Assembly (NCBI GenBank): GCA_905221615.1
Contig: CAJNDT010000602.1
Coordinates: forward strand, 617,444 to 681,443
DNA length: 64,000 nucleotides
Direction: 5' to 3'
Origin: Symbiodinium sp. CCMP2592
Lineage: Eukaryota > Sar > Dinophyceae > Suessiales > Symbiodiniaceae
Position numbers and translations under genes: made by a program. Positions 23,330 through 34,992 of the stretch are shown one piece after another. The stretch's first letter is position 1. Each line of letters starts with the position of its first letter. The notes below the pieces were generated by a model. The model did not search any database. It was given only the letters and a program-made list of their open reading frames with translations, and was not told the DNA's origin.

Positions 23330-23800
23330 AAACCCTTGAACCCGAAACCCCTAGCACTCAACCCCCGACCCTCAAAAACATAGCCTTAGCCCCCATCCCT
23401 AAACCGTTAAAACCCAACCCCTCTAAACCCCTATAGCCCAACCCCTACATACCCCTATAGCCCAACCCCTATATACCCCTACAGCCCGACCCCTACACAC
23501 CCCTATAACCCAACCCTATATATTCCCCTAACACCCAACTCCTACATACCCCTAAAGCCCTGACCCCCAGACCCCGAAAAAGCAACCCACCGGCAAAAAG
23601 CGCCAAATGCTGGCGGCCTTGAGGCCAGTGGCTCGGCCTCGGAACTCCAAAATTCGCTTTAGGGGTTTAGGAGTTTGGGGGTTTAGGGTTTGGAGGTTTA
23701 GGGTTTTAGTGGTTTAGAGGTTTAGGGGCTTAGGGCTTAAGAGTTTGGAGGTTTAGAGGTTTAGGGGTTTAGAAGCTTGGGGGTTTGGGAGTTCAGGGCA
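23330..23800. repeat. CCCCTATAGCCCAA tandem repeat and flanking telomere-like DNA
   Basis: Positions 23425-23565 hold about six copies of a 24-30 bp unit containing CCCCTATAGCCCAACCCCTA. It is flanked by CCCTAAA words on the left and by TTTAGGGGTTTAG-type DNA of opposite polarity at 23655-23800. Confidence 0.7.
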
Positions 23801-24635
23801 GGGTCTCTACGGGACGAGTCGGGTTACAGCAAGCACTTCATAAGGGCTTCAATGGCCCCGGCGGGAAGCGAACTAAGAGAACTGTTGATGTGTGCACTCG
23901 CATACAAAGCAGTGAAGTACAACTCCAAGTGCATCTGGAGAAGCCGACCTCTCTCAGGCATAGGCAATGGCTGTGCAGAGCCATGGCCAAGAAACATCAC
24001 CGCACCATGGTGCTGACCGTGCACGAAGCACACGCAACCACAAAAGCTAGGAGAGGAAGCAAGGGTTCCCAATACACTCAGATTATTTTGATTTCAATTG
24101 TGTTTATCGGATCTTACTATGTTCTTCAAGACATTAAAACAATTGATTTAGTCTTATATACCGACTGGAAATCAAACGGTCTGGAGTCTGGAGGCCCTGT
24201 CGGACCACACCGCATGCTTGCTCGTGGTCTTGCCATGCTCTCTTGACGGCAACCTCCAGGGCTACAAGCCCCACCTTCGGAACAACTCTTCTCTATCGGG
24301 CCCGAGGCTAAGCCTGTGCAGCGGCGGCCGGGCGATTGGGGCAGAGTCGGGCATGTCGTGGCTTCGGCCAGTAAGGCGCTCCGGCAAGCGTACCTCTTTT
24401 AAGTCCTACGCTGCGGCCTTGCCGGATGAGTCATCAAGCCGTGACAGGATCCTCTGGAAGCTCGCATCAGCCAGTAAATGGTGCAGGGGTCGACAACTTG
24501 CACACCACAAGGAAGTTCTCTGTCTGAACTCCGTCGCAGATGCCGCAGATCTTTTGGGGATTCCACGCACTCTCTGTCCGCCAAGAGCTCCGAGCGTCAC
24601 CAGTCTCAAAGCAGCCCCATACTCTGTGTGCGTAC

Positions 24636-24695
<60 letters not shown>

Positions 24696-25060
24696 TAAAT
24701 GCATACCCGTGCGTATGGGGGAGTAACTGTGTGTGTTCACATATGTCTAATGTCTATGCTACAAATACGAACACGGGGACATTAGATGTACGTTGGTATG
24801 TAGCAGCTAGCCCCGAATCATGGGGAAGAAACCCGCCACGTAGTCCACCTCGAGACTGCTGGAGTGACGTCTCGAATCCAGATGCAGTAAGAGCATGATG
24901 CAATGCCTGGGCTGTTGCTTGAGAGCCTACTTCAAGTTATCACTTGACACTATACATAAATAAAGAAGGAGAAAGAGAAATAGTCAGAGAGAGAGAGAGA
25001 CAGGGAGAGAGAAGAATAAAATGAAGATCTCGCTGTTATAATTCGTTAAACTAGGTTCTT
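23801..25060. other. Gene-poor stretch with microsatellites
   Basis: A TA microsatellite occupies 24637-24697 and a GA-rich tract 24962-25016. Open frames at 23785-24600 on both strands show no recognised motif and compete with one another, so no gene is called. Confidence 0.5.
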
Positions 25061-25062
25061 TT

Positions 25063-28000
25063 TTAACAACCCGGATGCAAGGTCATTGCTATGAGCACGT
25101 GCCACCAGGTGTGCAGCTGCGGGTACGGCAAGCCCCCCGGCAAGTTCCGCAGCGCGCTGCAGAAGTAGTTGTCCAGTAGCCAGGAAACCACCGAGAGAGC
25201 AAACATCAGCAAGGCACAATACAGGATCCCTTCCTGAAGGCTGAGAGTGGCTGCAAGGGGCAAGGCTTCCTCAGGCGCTTTGGGCTGCACAAGTCTCCCA
25301 GTACCCTTATACTTGATTGACGTCCAACAAACCTACTTTAAACACTTCGCGCACAGGGTGACTGCTCGGGGGAGTGCCGCAGAGGCATCAAGACCCGACA
25401 ATGCTGCGTTACAGTTCACAGCCTGAGACTCATGGAGCACCGATCAAGAAATGCACATCTTGGCAAGCCCTGTCGACCTGACTTAGTAAGATTCGAGCTG
25501 CTGCCCGGAACCCTAAACTTCAACCTCACTCCTGCTGACCCTCCTAAACCCTAAAACCGATTAAATGGTGCTTCCCAGCTTCCGCAGCAGCGGCAGCTCG
25601 ACGCTGCTTGTCGGAGACTTCTCGCTTGATCCTGGGGTTTAGGATTTTTGTTGCAAGGGTTCTAGTTCTAGCCTACATCGGGTCCCGCATGATCAGAAAC
25701 TCGCAAGTAAGATCCCCACCCGGAACTCTCAACTCAACCCTCAACCCTAGCCCCTGCGCCCTGAAGCAGTAATAGTACACATAATTTCTAACAGTCAGAA
25801 AATAATCCGAAGTTTAACAATAATGACAACAGGAACTGGGAAACTCTTACGAACACCAGAAACCGTTTTGACGACCCTCAGCCCTGCCTCGCAACCAGTG
25901 CAGAGGCACCCCACCCTGGCCGTGTGGGCAAGGCCCACATTTTTTGAAGCACAATTACCAATTTTCTGGCAGGGTGCATTGTGAATTCGAGAAAAGGGTC
26001 ACGAGGAAGCTCCTATAACAGTATACTTTAGGTTGTCAGGAGCTTCAGGGCTTCGGCTGACTACACAAGCGAGTGTTTGGTTTCAGCGGTCAGGTTGGAG
26101 GGCCGCACCGACCACCAGGAGACATGGCCATGGGGGTCGAAGGAAAACATGCAGGGGCCTTGAGTTTTTGGGTGGATGCCCATACGGGAATCCTTATCAC
26201 TCCATATTCTGTACTAGAGCCCTCTCCCGAGCGCCTATCACGACAAGGCCTGTGCTGAAGGACAGGGTCATGAGGCCACGAAAAATCCTGGAGCGAGAGC
26301 TCAGAGGTGTGTATTCGTGTTGATGTTACTGTTTAAGCTTTAGGGTTTTAAGGCAATGAAGGGGCTTTAAACTTGGAATAGGGTTTTGGGGTATGCTATA
26401 CTATAGTTATAATAAGGAACCCCCAAAATAGTATAGGTAATCATTTGGGCCCCTATAGTCTATGCTCAAGGGGCTTAGGCCGGCGCTCAAGACCCCGACG
26501 AGAGCCCACACAGGCATGGATCCCTGAAAAAAGGAATATGGATTATAATTGTAGGAGCATTAATAATTAGAATAAGGTTTTGGGCGCATTATGCTCTCGT
26601 TATTTAAGCCCCTTTATTATAGGGTCTTGGGGCGGTGAGGGGGTTAGTGCTTGCGGGTTTCAGGATTTCGAGGTCTTCGGGTATCTTCGGCGTTGCCGTT
26701 GCAGTCAGTTGTGCGGCAGCTAAAACGTGCTGCGACCCAGCGTCTCATGGATGAAGGAGTGCTGCTCTGTAACCTTGGAGAATGAACGCCATGGTACAGT
26801 AAGGGTCCCCTGCTGCATCAGTGCTGCATCTCTCTCAGCCTGCATGTCAGCAGTGTTGTTCAGCTGGCGAAAATGCCGCTGGGCACAAAGCCCGTCCATT
26901 CCCAATAGCAACCACAGCATCAACACTAGCCATGGTGTGTGAAGTAGACTTGCCACTGCAATCTACCACAGAAGCAAACTAACACAAAAACAAAACTCAT
27001 GCCCCTCACTCATGTGCACATATATCTAAGTATATGCATGCACGTGAGTGAACTGACAAAGTTCTGAGCATCCTCACCACAGCAAGTCTTCGGAGTGGGA
27101 AAATGGTAGACGACAGCCACAAGACCAATGATTGTCACGACGGTGAAGGTCACTGTTGCGATCTGTGACGCCACAGCCTGTAGCCACTGTAGTCACTCGT
27201 CACAGCAGAATCACAGGGATAAAGCACAGCAGCCATCATCACCACCATCTCGATCGGATCCACCGTGATAACCCTGGCTCAAAGCTGACAGCACAATGAA
27301 ACGTTACGAAGTACCAACGACCAATGGCAATGCTCAGGCCCAGGCCAGGATTGTCCCCGTGACAACCGCCACCCACCCGGTAGTCAAGTACGAGACATCG
27401 ATGTCTCGCAGCCGCCACAAGCAGCTGGAGTCCACGGCAGCCACATACCTGTGATTTGCGACTTGGGTTTCGTACTTTTCGGTCTCGCGACAAGCGACGA
27501 GGGATGGTTTCTTGAGAAGTTTAGACCGGACGGCTCACCTGGGATGCTGTTTGCCGGCACGACAATACAGACCTGATCGACCTGAAATTGCTCTGGCTTG
27601 CATTGCATGCTGCCACAGCATCGGGATCTCGTCAGCAAGCTGCATCGGATATCTCAGCGTCGCATGGAAGAGGATGCTACCCACAGCAATGGCGACTTCG
27701 AGCCATCCGATGACCGTGTTGTCTAAGGTTGCCTGGTGCGGAAGCATCAGGCTTGAGTTATGCTGCCTCAAGTCAAGGATACTATATCAACCTGACTAAG
27801 AAACCCTGGGCCTATAACCCCGAAATAGTAGGATTCGTATAATGAACCCTGGTGAAGGCCCAAGGTTTCTTAATCAGGTTCCTGCATCATAATTGATGCG
27901 AGCATGGGTCCCAACAACATGACGGGACGGAGCTCTCTCTTCGATGCGAGCCTCGTGCGTTGCAAGGAACATGAGTGGCAGAGCGACCATGACCAAGCAA

Positions 28001-28390
28001 GAGGCCGTGTTCACAGGCTCTGCGATCCAGTCCACGAGCTGATAGTCCTGCGAGCTGAGTGCAAGACAAGTACCTTTTGCGAGGTTGCACGGCGCAGAAG
28101 ATCTGACCAGACGTCACAGCTCCAGGTGCCAACCGTCAGCTGAAGACTACTGTCACCCCAATGAACAAAAGTGGCATGAAAACTCGATGGTTCGATTACG
28201 GACATACGCCACTCCATGGTATCATGCAATGGCGATGGCCACACGTGGAGCCCAACACCTCCCTCACAAAGGCTCCAGCTCGCACCAGTTGAACTCGGCA
28301 TCTGGCTGGCCCCAGTAACCAGCGCGGCTAGTGGGGCTCTTCTTGATTTCTTCTGGGATCCTCGGCGGCGAGCATGGCAAAAGCCTCCTT
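25063..28390 (-). CDS. Alkaline ceramidase (ACER3-like), multi-exon
   Basis: Exons found by motif on the minus strand follow. Exon 1, ending 28268 (donor GTGAGG), reads GYWGQPDAEFNWCELEP, the family's GYWGPxTSxxDWCE start. Exon 2, about 27919-28054, reads DYQLVDWIAEPVNTASCLVM, like YxxxWYIAEFWNTxSNL. Exon 3, 27582-27732, reads EVAIAVGSILFHATLRYPMQ then LADEIPM, carrying the Ser, His and Asp of the zinc site. A membrane exon is at 27078-27162 (TFTVVTIIGLVAVVYHF), the next at 26774-26955, and the last at 25063-25284 (LLDNYFCSALRNLPGG, then QLHTWWHVL with two zinc-site His). The last three join in phase. The family hydrolyses ceramide to sphingosine and fatty acid in ER/Golgi membranes with seven helices. 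The Asp of the calcium-site motif DWCE is Asn here. Unresolved points are the start (the best ATG, near 28369, is out of frame with exon 1) and the segment between exon 3 and the membrane exon. Confidence 0.72.
26361..26612. mobile_element. Two GGGGCCTTAATAATTA hairpin copies in a ceramidase intron
   Basis: Copy 26361-26453 runs from GGGGCTTTAAACTTGGAATA to TAATCATTTGGGCCCC with the family core GGAACCCCCAAAATAGTAT. Copy 26553-26612 is shorter (GGAGCATTAATAATTAGAAT to GTTATTTAAGCCCC). Both lie in the 1.5-kb intron before the last ceramidase exon. Confidence 0.65.
27783..27892. mobile_element. Hairpin element filling ceramidase intron 2
   Basis: The arms AACCTGACTAAGAAACCCTG and its inverse (24 bases, two mismatches) bound a core that matches the element at 14625-14728. 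The proposed intron spans about 27733-27918 (186 bp), so more than half of it is this element. This resembles introner-like insertions. Confidence 0.6.
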
Positions 28391-28539
28391 CCCTTATAGG
28401 GTTTAAGGTTTAAGATGGGAGGTACAAGATGAAGCAAATGTGCAAACCTTCAAAGCGCTCACGAGTTGACCGCCCTACTGACTATGATGAAGCGAAGGAC
28501 GGATCTGGAAATCCGGCCATTGCAACTGCTGCTGCTGCT

Positions 28540-28653
28540 GCTGACCCTACTCCCGCTCCTACCACTGCTACTACTAACACTACTATTACTACTACCCCAA
28601 CCACTACCACCACCACCAGCACCACTACCACCACCACCACGACCACTACCACG

Positions 28654-28701
<48 letters not shown>

Positions 28702-28769
28702 GCTACTACTACTACCACTACTACTACTGCTACTACGACTACGACTACTCTACTTCTTCTACAACTACA

Positions 28770-28829
<60 letters not shown>

Positions 28830-28856
28830 ACTACTACTACTGCCGCTACGCAGTGA
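28540..28856. repeat. ACT/ACC trinucleotide microsatellite
   Basis: A run of ACT, ACC and CTG triplets, the complement of the TAG repeats elsewhere. It lies just beyond the 5' end of the ceramidase gene. The long open frames on both strands are repeat artefacts. Confidence 0.9.
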
Positions 28857-28859
28857 TCA

Positions 28860-29855
28860 CTAGCACTACTGTATCAATGTCACTTCAACTGTTAACACTA
28901 CTGCCACATACATTTTCGGCGGACACTTGGATAAACCCCAGCCGTCTGCAAATCAAGCCACGCAAAGAAGTAGCAAGTTGATGTGAAACACATCAACGTA
29001 GCCAAAGCGGATGCAACGATCCATGGCCGCATGTGGCTCAAGCTCTCGCATCGAACTGCAACCTGCTCTAATCTGTTGACAGTTCCTGCTTGGGCCTCCG
29101 ACCAGAAAGCTCAAAAAAGTGCCTTCATCTGCCACATGCGCGATTCGTACTAGCAGACCAGCAGCACTGGCGGAGCCGGGTGTAACAGCTACAGATCGAC
29201 TGCCACATGGCACGCCTCACCAAGCATGCGCACTCAGGACTTGAACGAAACTGCCGAGGAAAGCCGGAAATCGGGTGTACCAGAACACCCTCGCCCTTTC
29301 TCGGATGGCTTCGTCGGAGCGGGATCAAAACAAGATAGCACAGGAAGCGCTAGATCAGGGCGCCAGGCGCACGATAAGCCCTAAAGTCTAAACCATCGGG
29401 TCGGTGGGTCTTTGAGTCCAGGAAGGTGGCCAGCAGCTGCGTTTCTCCAGAACGGCGCCTGAGCACCATAGCCAGCTCGGAACCTCCGAGGCGTCCGCCA
29501 TTGTAGTGCCCAGAGCCGCATTTGTTTCAGGAGGGCTGCCAGAGCTCCAGCTTGTTCCACTGCAGAAGTAGCCCAATGACGTAGATCTCCCATTGCACTT
29601 CGCCAAGAGCCCAACACCCTAAACCCTAGAAGCCCCGAAGCCGTCAAAAAGAGGCCACCTCAGCCACGCCCCTCGGGCCCTCCCCTTGGGTGGAGATTTC
29701 GGAGCTCCCGCAGCCGTAACAACCAGGGAGCCTCGAACTCCAGGCGCTGGAAGGAAGCCTGCATGCAAGGACGCAGCCCATGACATGGTAGAAGGTACCA
29801 AAAAGTAATGTAGTATAATGCCAGAGGTTATATGATGCAGTGTAACAGACTGCAA
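28860..29855. other. Gene-poor stretch with undecided open frames
   Basis: Minus-strand frames at 28953-29213 (SASAAGLLVRIAHVADEGTF) and 29388-29600 (EQAGALAALLKQMRLWALQW) have coding-like composition but no recognised family or clear splice sites. Nothing further is supported. Confidence 0.3.
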
Positions 29856-29859
29856 TATC

Positions 29860-30175
29860 ATGTGAGGCATTCCAAAACTGACGTTGAAGCAAATGATGCT
29901 GATGATGCGTCAGAAACACAAGGACCGAGTGCAATTCGAAGCTTTGTTGACAAAACGCTCATGGCCAGCAGAATCAATTCTTGAACGCGATTGCGGCACA
30001 GCCTTGGAGCAAATTATGCCGATGATGGGTGGCTGGCGTGGTCTTTCAAAGCATTCCAAAATGACATTGCAACAAAGAATGTGGTGATGGGTGGCTGGTT
30101 TGGTTTAGCAGGCTTTCCAACAAAATCCTTGGAGAAAACGATGCTGACAATGAGTGGGTATGATAGTTCGGTATG
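29860..30175 (+). repeat. Diverged, inverted outlier copies of the 63-bp satellite
   Basis: About four to five units occur in the orientation opposite to the main array. The plus strand reads CTTGGAGCAAATTATGCCGA and translates as LGANYADDGWLAWSFKAFQN. The main array gives the same protein motif only on its minus strand (LGANDADDAWLGSLLKAFQK). These copies are far more diverged from each other than those in the array. Confidence 0.7.
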
Positions 30176-30883
30176 ATATGGGCATGGGAGTAAGTCGAGC
30201 AAATCTTATGCCCCAATTAACTTGCAAGGATCATTCCGTCCTGAAGGAGGGAAGGGAAGTGCAGAGATCTGAAGCAGGAAGGGTTGGAAGTTGGACTAGC
30301 GGATTTAGGGCATACAGTGTTTCACGTGGCTCAGAAATCCCCAAAAGAGTCTGAGCTAAAAGCTTTGAGAAAGTCCTATGAACACAACATGTACCATCAG
30401 ATGTGCATACCGTATCAGAACACTAGATTCACTAGATATGTAACTGTATTATATTGCATACCATGTATGGTACAAGAGCAATCTGCACCAGATAATATGT
30501 ACAAACGAAATGTAACGTTTACCCTAATATTTCCACGGTCTCAGGCAACATAAAATTCACCATACCATATGATACATAAAGTCAAAGGGCGGTACACTAC
30601 AACCCGACGGAATAGCAAGATTTAAAAGTCATACACCAGGCGACAATACAATATATTACAATTAAGATACCCACTGTAGATAAGGCAGCGCAGTGTAGTC
30701 CAAAATCGTCCGATTTCCAACAAAACACTGCAGCATGGCAGAACATGATCAGGTTCTGATGTGATATGGGAGGATATGATATGAGGCAATAGAAGAAAGT
30801 AACATCACAACATAACAGTATGGAATGCAAAGTCAGGTCATGGAATGTACCAATGTACTGCAGTATAGTATATGAACAGGCCA
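30176..30883. other. AT-rich spacer between inverted satellite arms
   Basis: About 700 bp without a gene. GATATG and ATATGATATG words recur at both ends (30165-30185 and 30765-30785). Confidence 0.5.
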
Positions 30884-33800
30884 GCCATGATGCTCTGATT
30901 CGCCCCCAAGGTCTTCCTGGAAAGCCTTCGACAACGAGCCACGTCACGCATCATGAGCATCATTTGCTCCAAGCTGTCTCTGGAAAGCCTTCAACAAGGA
31001 GCCAAGCCACGCATCATCAGCATCATTTGCTCCAAGCTGCTTCTGGAAAGCCTTCAACAAGGAGCCGATCCACGCATCATGAGCATCATTTGCTCCAAGG
31101 TCTTTCTGGAAAGCCTTCAACAAGGAGCTAAGCCAGGCATCATCAGCATCACCTGCTCCAAGCTGCTTCTGGAAAGCCTTCAAAAGCGAGCCAAGCCATG
31201 CATCATGAGCATCATTTGCTCCAATGTCTTTCTGGATGGCCTTCAACAACGAGCCAAGCCATGCATCATCAGTATCACTTGCTCCAAGCTGCTTCTGGAA
31301 AGCCTTCTAAAAAGAGCCAAGCCACGCATCATCAGCATCATTCACTCCAAGGTCCTTCTGAAAAAGCCTTCAACAAGGAGCCAAGCCACGCATCATCAGC
31401 ATCATTCACTCCAAGGTCTTCCTGGAAAACTTTCAACAAGGAGCCAAGCCACGCATCATCAGCATCATTTGCTCCAAGGTCGTCAACAAGGAGCCTAGCC
31501 ACGCATCATCAGCATCATTTGCTCCAAGGTTTTTCTGGAACGCCTTCAACAAGGAGCCAAGCCACTCATCATCAGCATCATTTGCTCCAAGGTCTTTCTG
31601 GAAAGCCTGCAACAAGGACCCAAGCCACGCATTCATCAGCATCATTTGCTCCAACCCGTTTCTGGAAAGTCAAAAGCAGGCCAAGCCATGCATCATCAGC
31701 CTCATTTGCTCCAAGCTGTTTCTGCAAAACCTTCAACGAGGAGCCTATCCACGCATCATCAGCAGCATTTGCTCCAAGGTTTTTCTGGAACGCCTTCAAC
31801 AAGGAGCCAAGCCACTCGTCATCAGCATCATTTGCTCCAAGGTCTTTCTGGAAAGCCTGCAACAAGGACCCAAGCCACGCATTCATCAGCATCATTTGCT
31901 CCAACCCGTTTCTGGAAAGCCTTCAACGAGAAGCCAAGCCACGCATCATCAGCATCACTTGCTCCAAGGTCTTTCTGGAAAAGCCTTCAACAAGGAGCCA
32001 AGCCACGCATCATCAGCATCATTTGCTCCAAGGTCTTTCTAAAAAAAACTTCAACAAGGAGCCAAGCCACGCATCATCAGCATCATTTGCGTCAAGGTTT
32101 TTCTGGAAAGCCTTCAACACCGAGCCAAACCACGCATCATCAGCATCGTTTGCTCCTGGGTCTTTCTGGAAGGCCTTCAAACAGGAACCGAGCCACACAT
32201 CATAAGCATCAGTTGCTCCAAGCTGTTTCTGGAAAGCCTTCGACAAGGAGCCAAGCCACGCATCATCAGCATCATTTGCTCCAAGCTGCTTCTGGAAAGC
32301 CTTCAACAAGGAGCCGAGCCACGCATCATCAGCATCATTTGCTCCAAGGTCTTTCTGGAAAGCCTTCAACAAGGAGCCAACCATGCATCATCAGCATCAC
32401 TTGCTCCAAGGTCTTTCTGGAAAGCCTTCAACGAGGAGCCTAGCCACGCATCATCAGTATCACTTGCTCCAAGCTGCTTCTGGAAAGCCTTCAACAAAGA
32501 GCATTTGCTGCAATGGAAAGCCTTCAACACCGAGCCAAACCACGCATCATCAGCGTTTGCTCCTGGGTCTTTCTGGAAGGCCTTCAGACAGGAACCAAGC
32601 CACACATCATCAGCATCAGTTGCTCCAAGCTGTTTCTGGAAAGCCTTCAACAAGGAGCCAAGCCACGCGTCATTAGCATTATTTGCCAAGGTCTTTCTGG
32701 AAAGCCTTCACCGACGAGCCAAGCCAGGCATTCAGCATCATTTGCTCCGAGGTCTTTCTGGAAAGCCTTCAACATGGAGCCTAGCCACGCATCATCAGCA
32801 TCATTTGCAAAAAAGTCTTTCCGCAAAGCCTTCAAAAACGAGCCAAGCCACGCATCATCAGCATCATTTGATCAAAAAACCTTCCGGAAAGCCTTCAAAA
32901 AGGAGCCAACAAGCCACGCATCATCAGTATCACTAGCTCCAAGGTTTTTGCGGAAAGCCTTCAAAAACGAGCCAAGCCACGCATCACCAGCATCATTTGC
33001 TCCAAGCTGCTTCTGGAAAGCCTTCAACAAGGAGCCAAGCCACGCATCATCAGCATCATTTGCTCCAAGGTCTTCCTGGAAAGCCTTCAACAAAGAGCCA
33101 AGCCACGCATCATCAGCATCATTTGCTCCAAGGTCTTTCCGGAAAGCCTTCAAAAACGAGCCAAGCCACGCATCATCAGCATCACTTGCTCCAAGCTGCT
33201 TCTGGAAAGCCTTCAACAACGAGCCAAGCCACGCATCATCGGCATCATTTGCTCCAAGGTCTTTCTGGAAAGCCTTCAACAAGGAGCCTAGCCACGCATC
33301 ATCAGCATCATTTGCTCAAAAGTCTTTCAGCAAAGCCTTCAAAAACGAGCCAAGCCACGCATCATCAGCATCATTGGTTCAAAAAACCTTCCGGAAAGCC
33401 CTCAAAAAAGAGCCAACAAGCCACGCATCATCAGCATCACTAGCTCCAAGGTTTTTGCGGAAAGCCTTCAAAAACGAGCCAATCCACGCATCACCAGCAT
33501 CATTTGCTCCAAGCTGCTTCTGGAAAGCCTTGAACAAGGAGCCAAGTCCCGCATCATCAGCATCATTTGCTCCAAGGTCTTCCTGGAAAGCCTTCAAAAA
33601 CGAGCCAAGCCACGCATCATCAGCATCATTCACTCCAAGGTCTTTCTGGAAAGCCTTCAACAAGGAGCCAAACCACGCATCATCAGCATCATTTGCTCTA
33701 AGGTCTTTCTGAAAAGCGTTCAACAACGAGCCAAGCCACGCATCATCAGCATCATTTGCTCCAAGGTCTTTCTGGAAAGCCTTCAACTCGCATCATCAGC

Positions 33801-34642
33801 ATCATTTGCTCCAAGGTCTTTCTGGAAAGCCTTCAACAAAGGAGCCAAGCCACGCATCATCAGCATCATTTGCCTCAAGGTCTTTCTGCAAAGCCTTCAA
33901 CAAGGAGCCTAGCCACGCATCATCAGCATCATTCACTCCAAGGTCTTTCTGGAAAGCCTTCAGCAAGGAGCCAAACCACGCATCATCAGCATCGTTTGCT
34001 CCAAGGTCTTTCTGGAAAGCGTTCAACAACGAGCCAAGCCACGCATCATCAGCATCATTTGCTCCAAGGTCTTTCTGGAAAGCCTTCAACAAGGAGCCAA
34101 GTCACGCATCATCAGCATCATTTGCTCCAAGGTCTTTCTGGAAAGCCTTCAACAAAGGAGCCAAGCCATGCATCATCAGCATCATTTGCCTCAAGGTCTT
34201 TCTGCAAAGCCTTCAACAAGGAGCGTAGCCACGCATCATCAGCATCATTTGCTCCAAGGTCTTTCTGGAAAGCCTTCAGCAAGGAGCCAAGCCACGCATC
34301 ATCAGCATCATTTGCTCCAAGGTCGTTCTGAAAAGCCTTCAACAAGGAGCCAAGCCACACATTCACCAGTATCTAGCCGTGTGGGAGGTGCCAAGCCACG
34401 CATCATCAGCATAATTTGCTCCAAAATCTGTCTGGAAAGCCTTCAAAAGCGAGCCAAGCCATGCATCATGAGCATCATTTGCTCCAATGTCTTTCTGGAT
34501 GGCCTTCAAAAACGAGCCAAGCTACGCATCATCAGCATCACTTGCTCCAAGGACTCTCTGGAAAGCTTTCAAAAACCAGACCAGCCGCGCATCATCAGCA
34601 TCATTTGCTCCGGGTCTTTTTTGGAAAGCTTTCAAAAACGCT
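30884..34642 (-). repeat. 63-bp satellite array, about 60 copies
   Basis: The unit is 63 bp (21 codons) and contains GCATCATCAGCATCATTTGC, TCCAAGGTCTTTCTGGAAAG and CCTTCAACAAGGAGCCAAGC. Because 63 is divisible by three, long frames stay open: on the minus strand GSLLKAFQKDLGANDADDAW repeats every 21 residues, and on the plus strand a HQHHLLQGLSGKPSTRSQAT type. Small indels break every frame several times. Higher-order periods are visible, for example about 507 bp (32870 versus 33377), 250 bp (31521 versus 31771) and 316 bp (33831 versus 34147). I treat it as satellite DNA, possibly descended from a repeat-protein exon on the minus strand; no start, stop or splice structure supports a present gene. 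Confidence 0.85.
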
Positions 34643-34668
34643 GAATATATATATATATATATATATAC
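34643..34668. repeat. TA microsatellite at satellite edge
   Basis: A short TATATA run directly abuts the last satellite unit. Confidence 0.8.
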
Positions 34669-34792
34669 AGAGGTATGTATGTTCTTTTGAAATCATAAAG
34701 ACAGACCAAGCCTGAAGGGCTGCCGCCTCTGGGCCCGAAAGGCCCATGGCTGGAAGAAAGCGGGAGACCTGTGGAAGAGACGTGTTACCATA

Positions 34793-34992
34793 GGGGCCCT
34801 AATAATTAGAATAGGGTTCCTTTAAAGGGATCCTTGAAGGGTTCTAAGATTCTATAAGGGATCTAAAGTAAGGTTCTATAGTACAGGGGCCTTCATTCAT
34901 GCCTTAATGATCAGACCAGGGTTTCGAGGGCCCATCAGACTACAAATATACTAAGGAACCCCCAAAAAAGTATAGGTAATTATTAAGGCCCC
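34793..34992. mobile_element. Composite hairpin element, GGGGCCTTAATAATTA family
   Basis: The ends GGGGCCCTAATAATTAGAAT and TAATTATTAAGGCCCC are inverted. The 200-bp interior combines the AGGGTTCCTTTAAAGGGA core with a second internal GGGGCCTTCATTCATGCC end near 34888 and GGAACCCCCAAA near the right arm, suggesting one element inserted in another. Confidence 0.65.

Noticed and set aside
29034-29048. TGTGGCTCAAGC as a spliced-leader relic
   Set aside because: Nine matching bases only, no start codon or gene context; chance is likely.
31198-33712. Long plus-strand His/Gln/Ser-rich frames in the satellite (335 and 399 codons)
   Set aside because: They are open only because the unit is 63 bp; each is broken by indels and none has a start, stop or splice context of a gene.
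30884-34642. Possible CRISPR-like array
   Set aside because: Units are contiguous with no unique spacers, and the window is eukaryotic.
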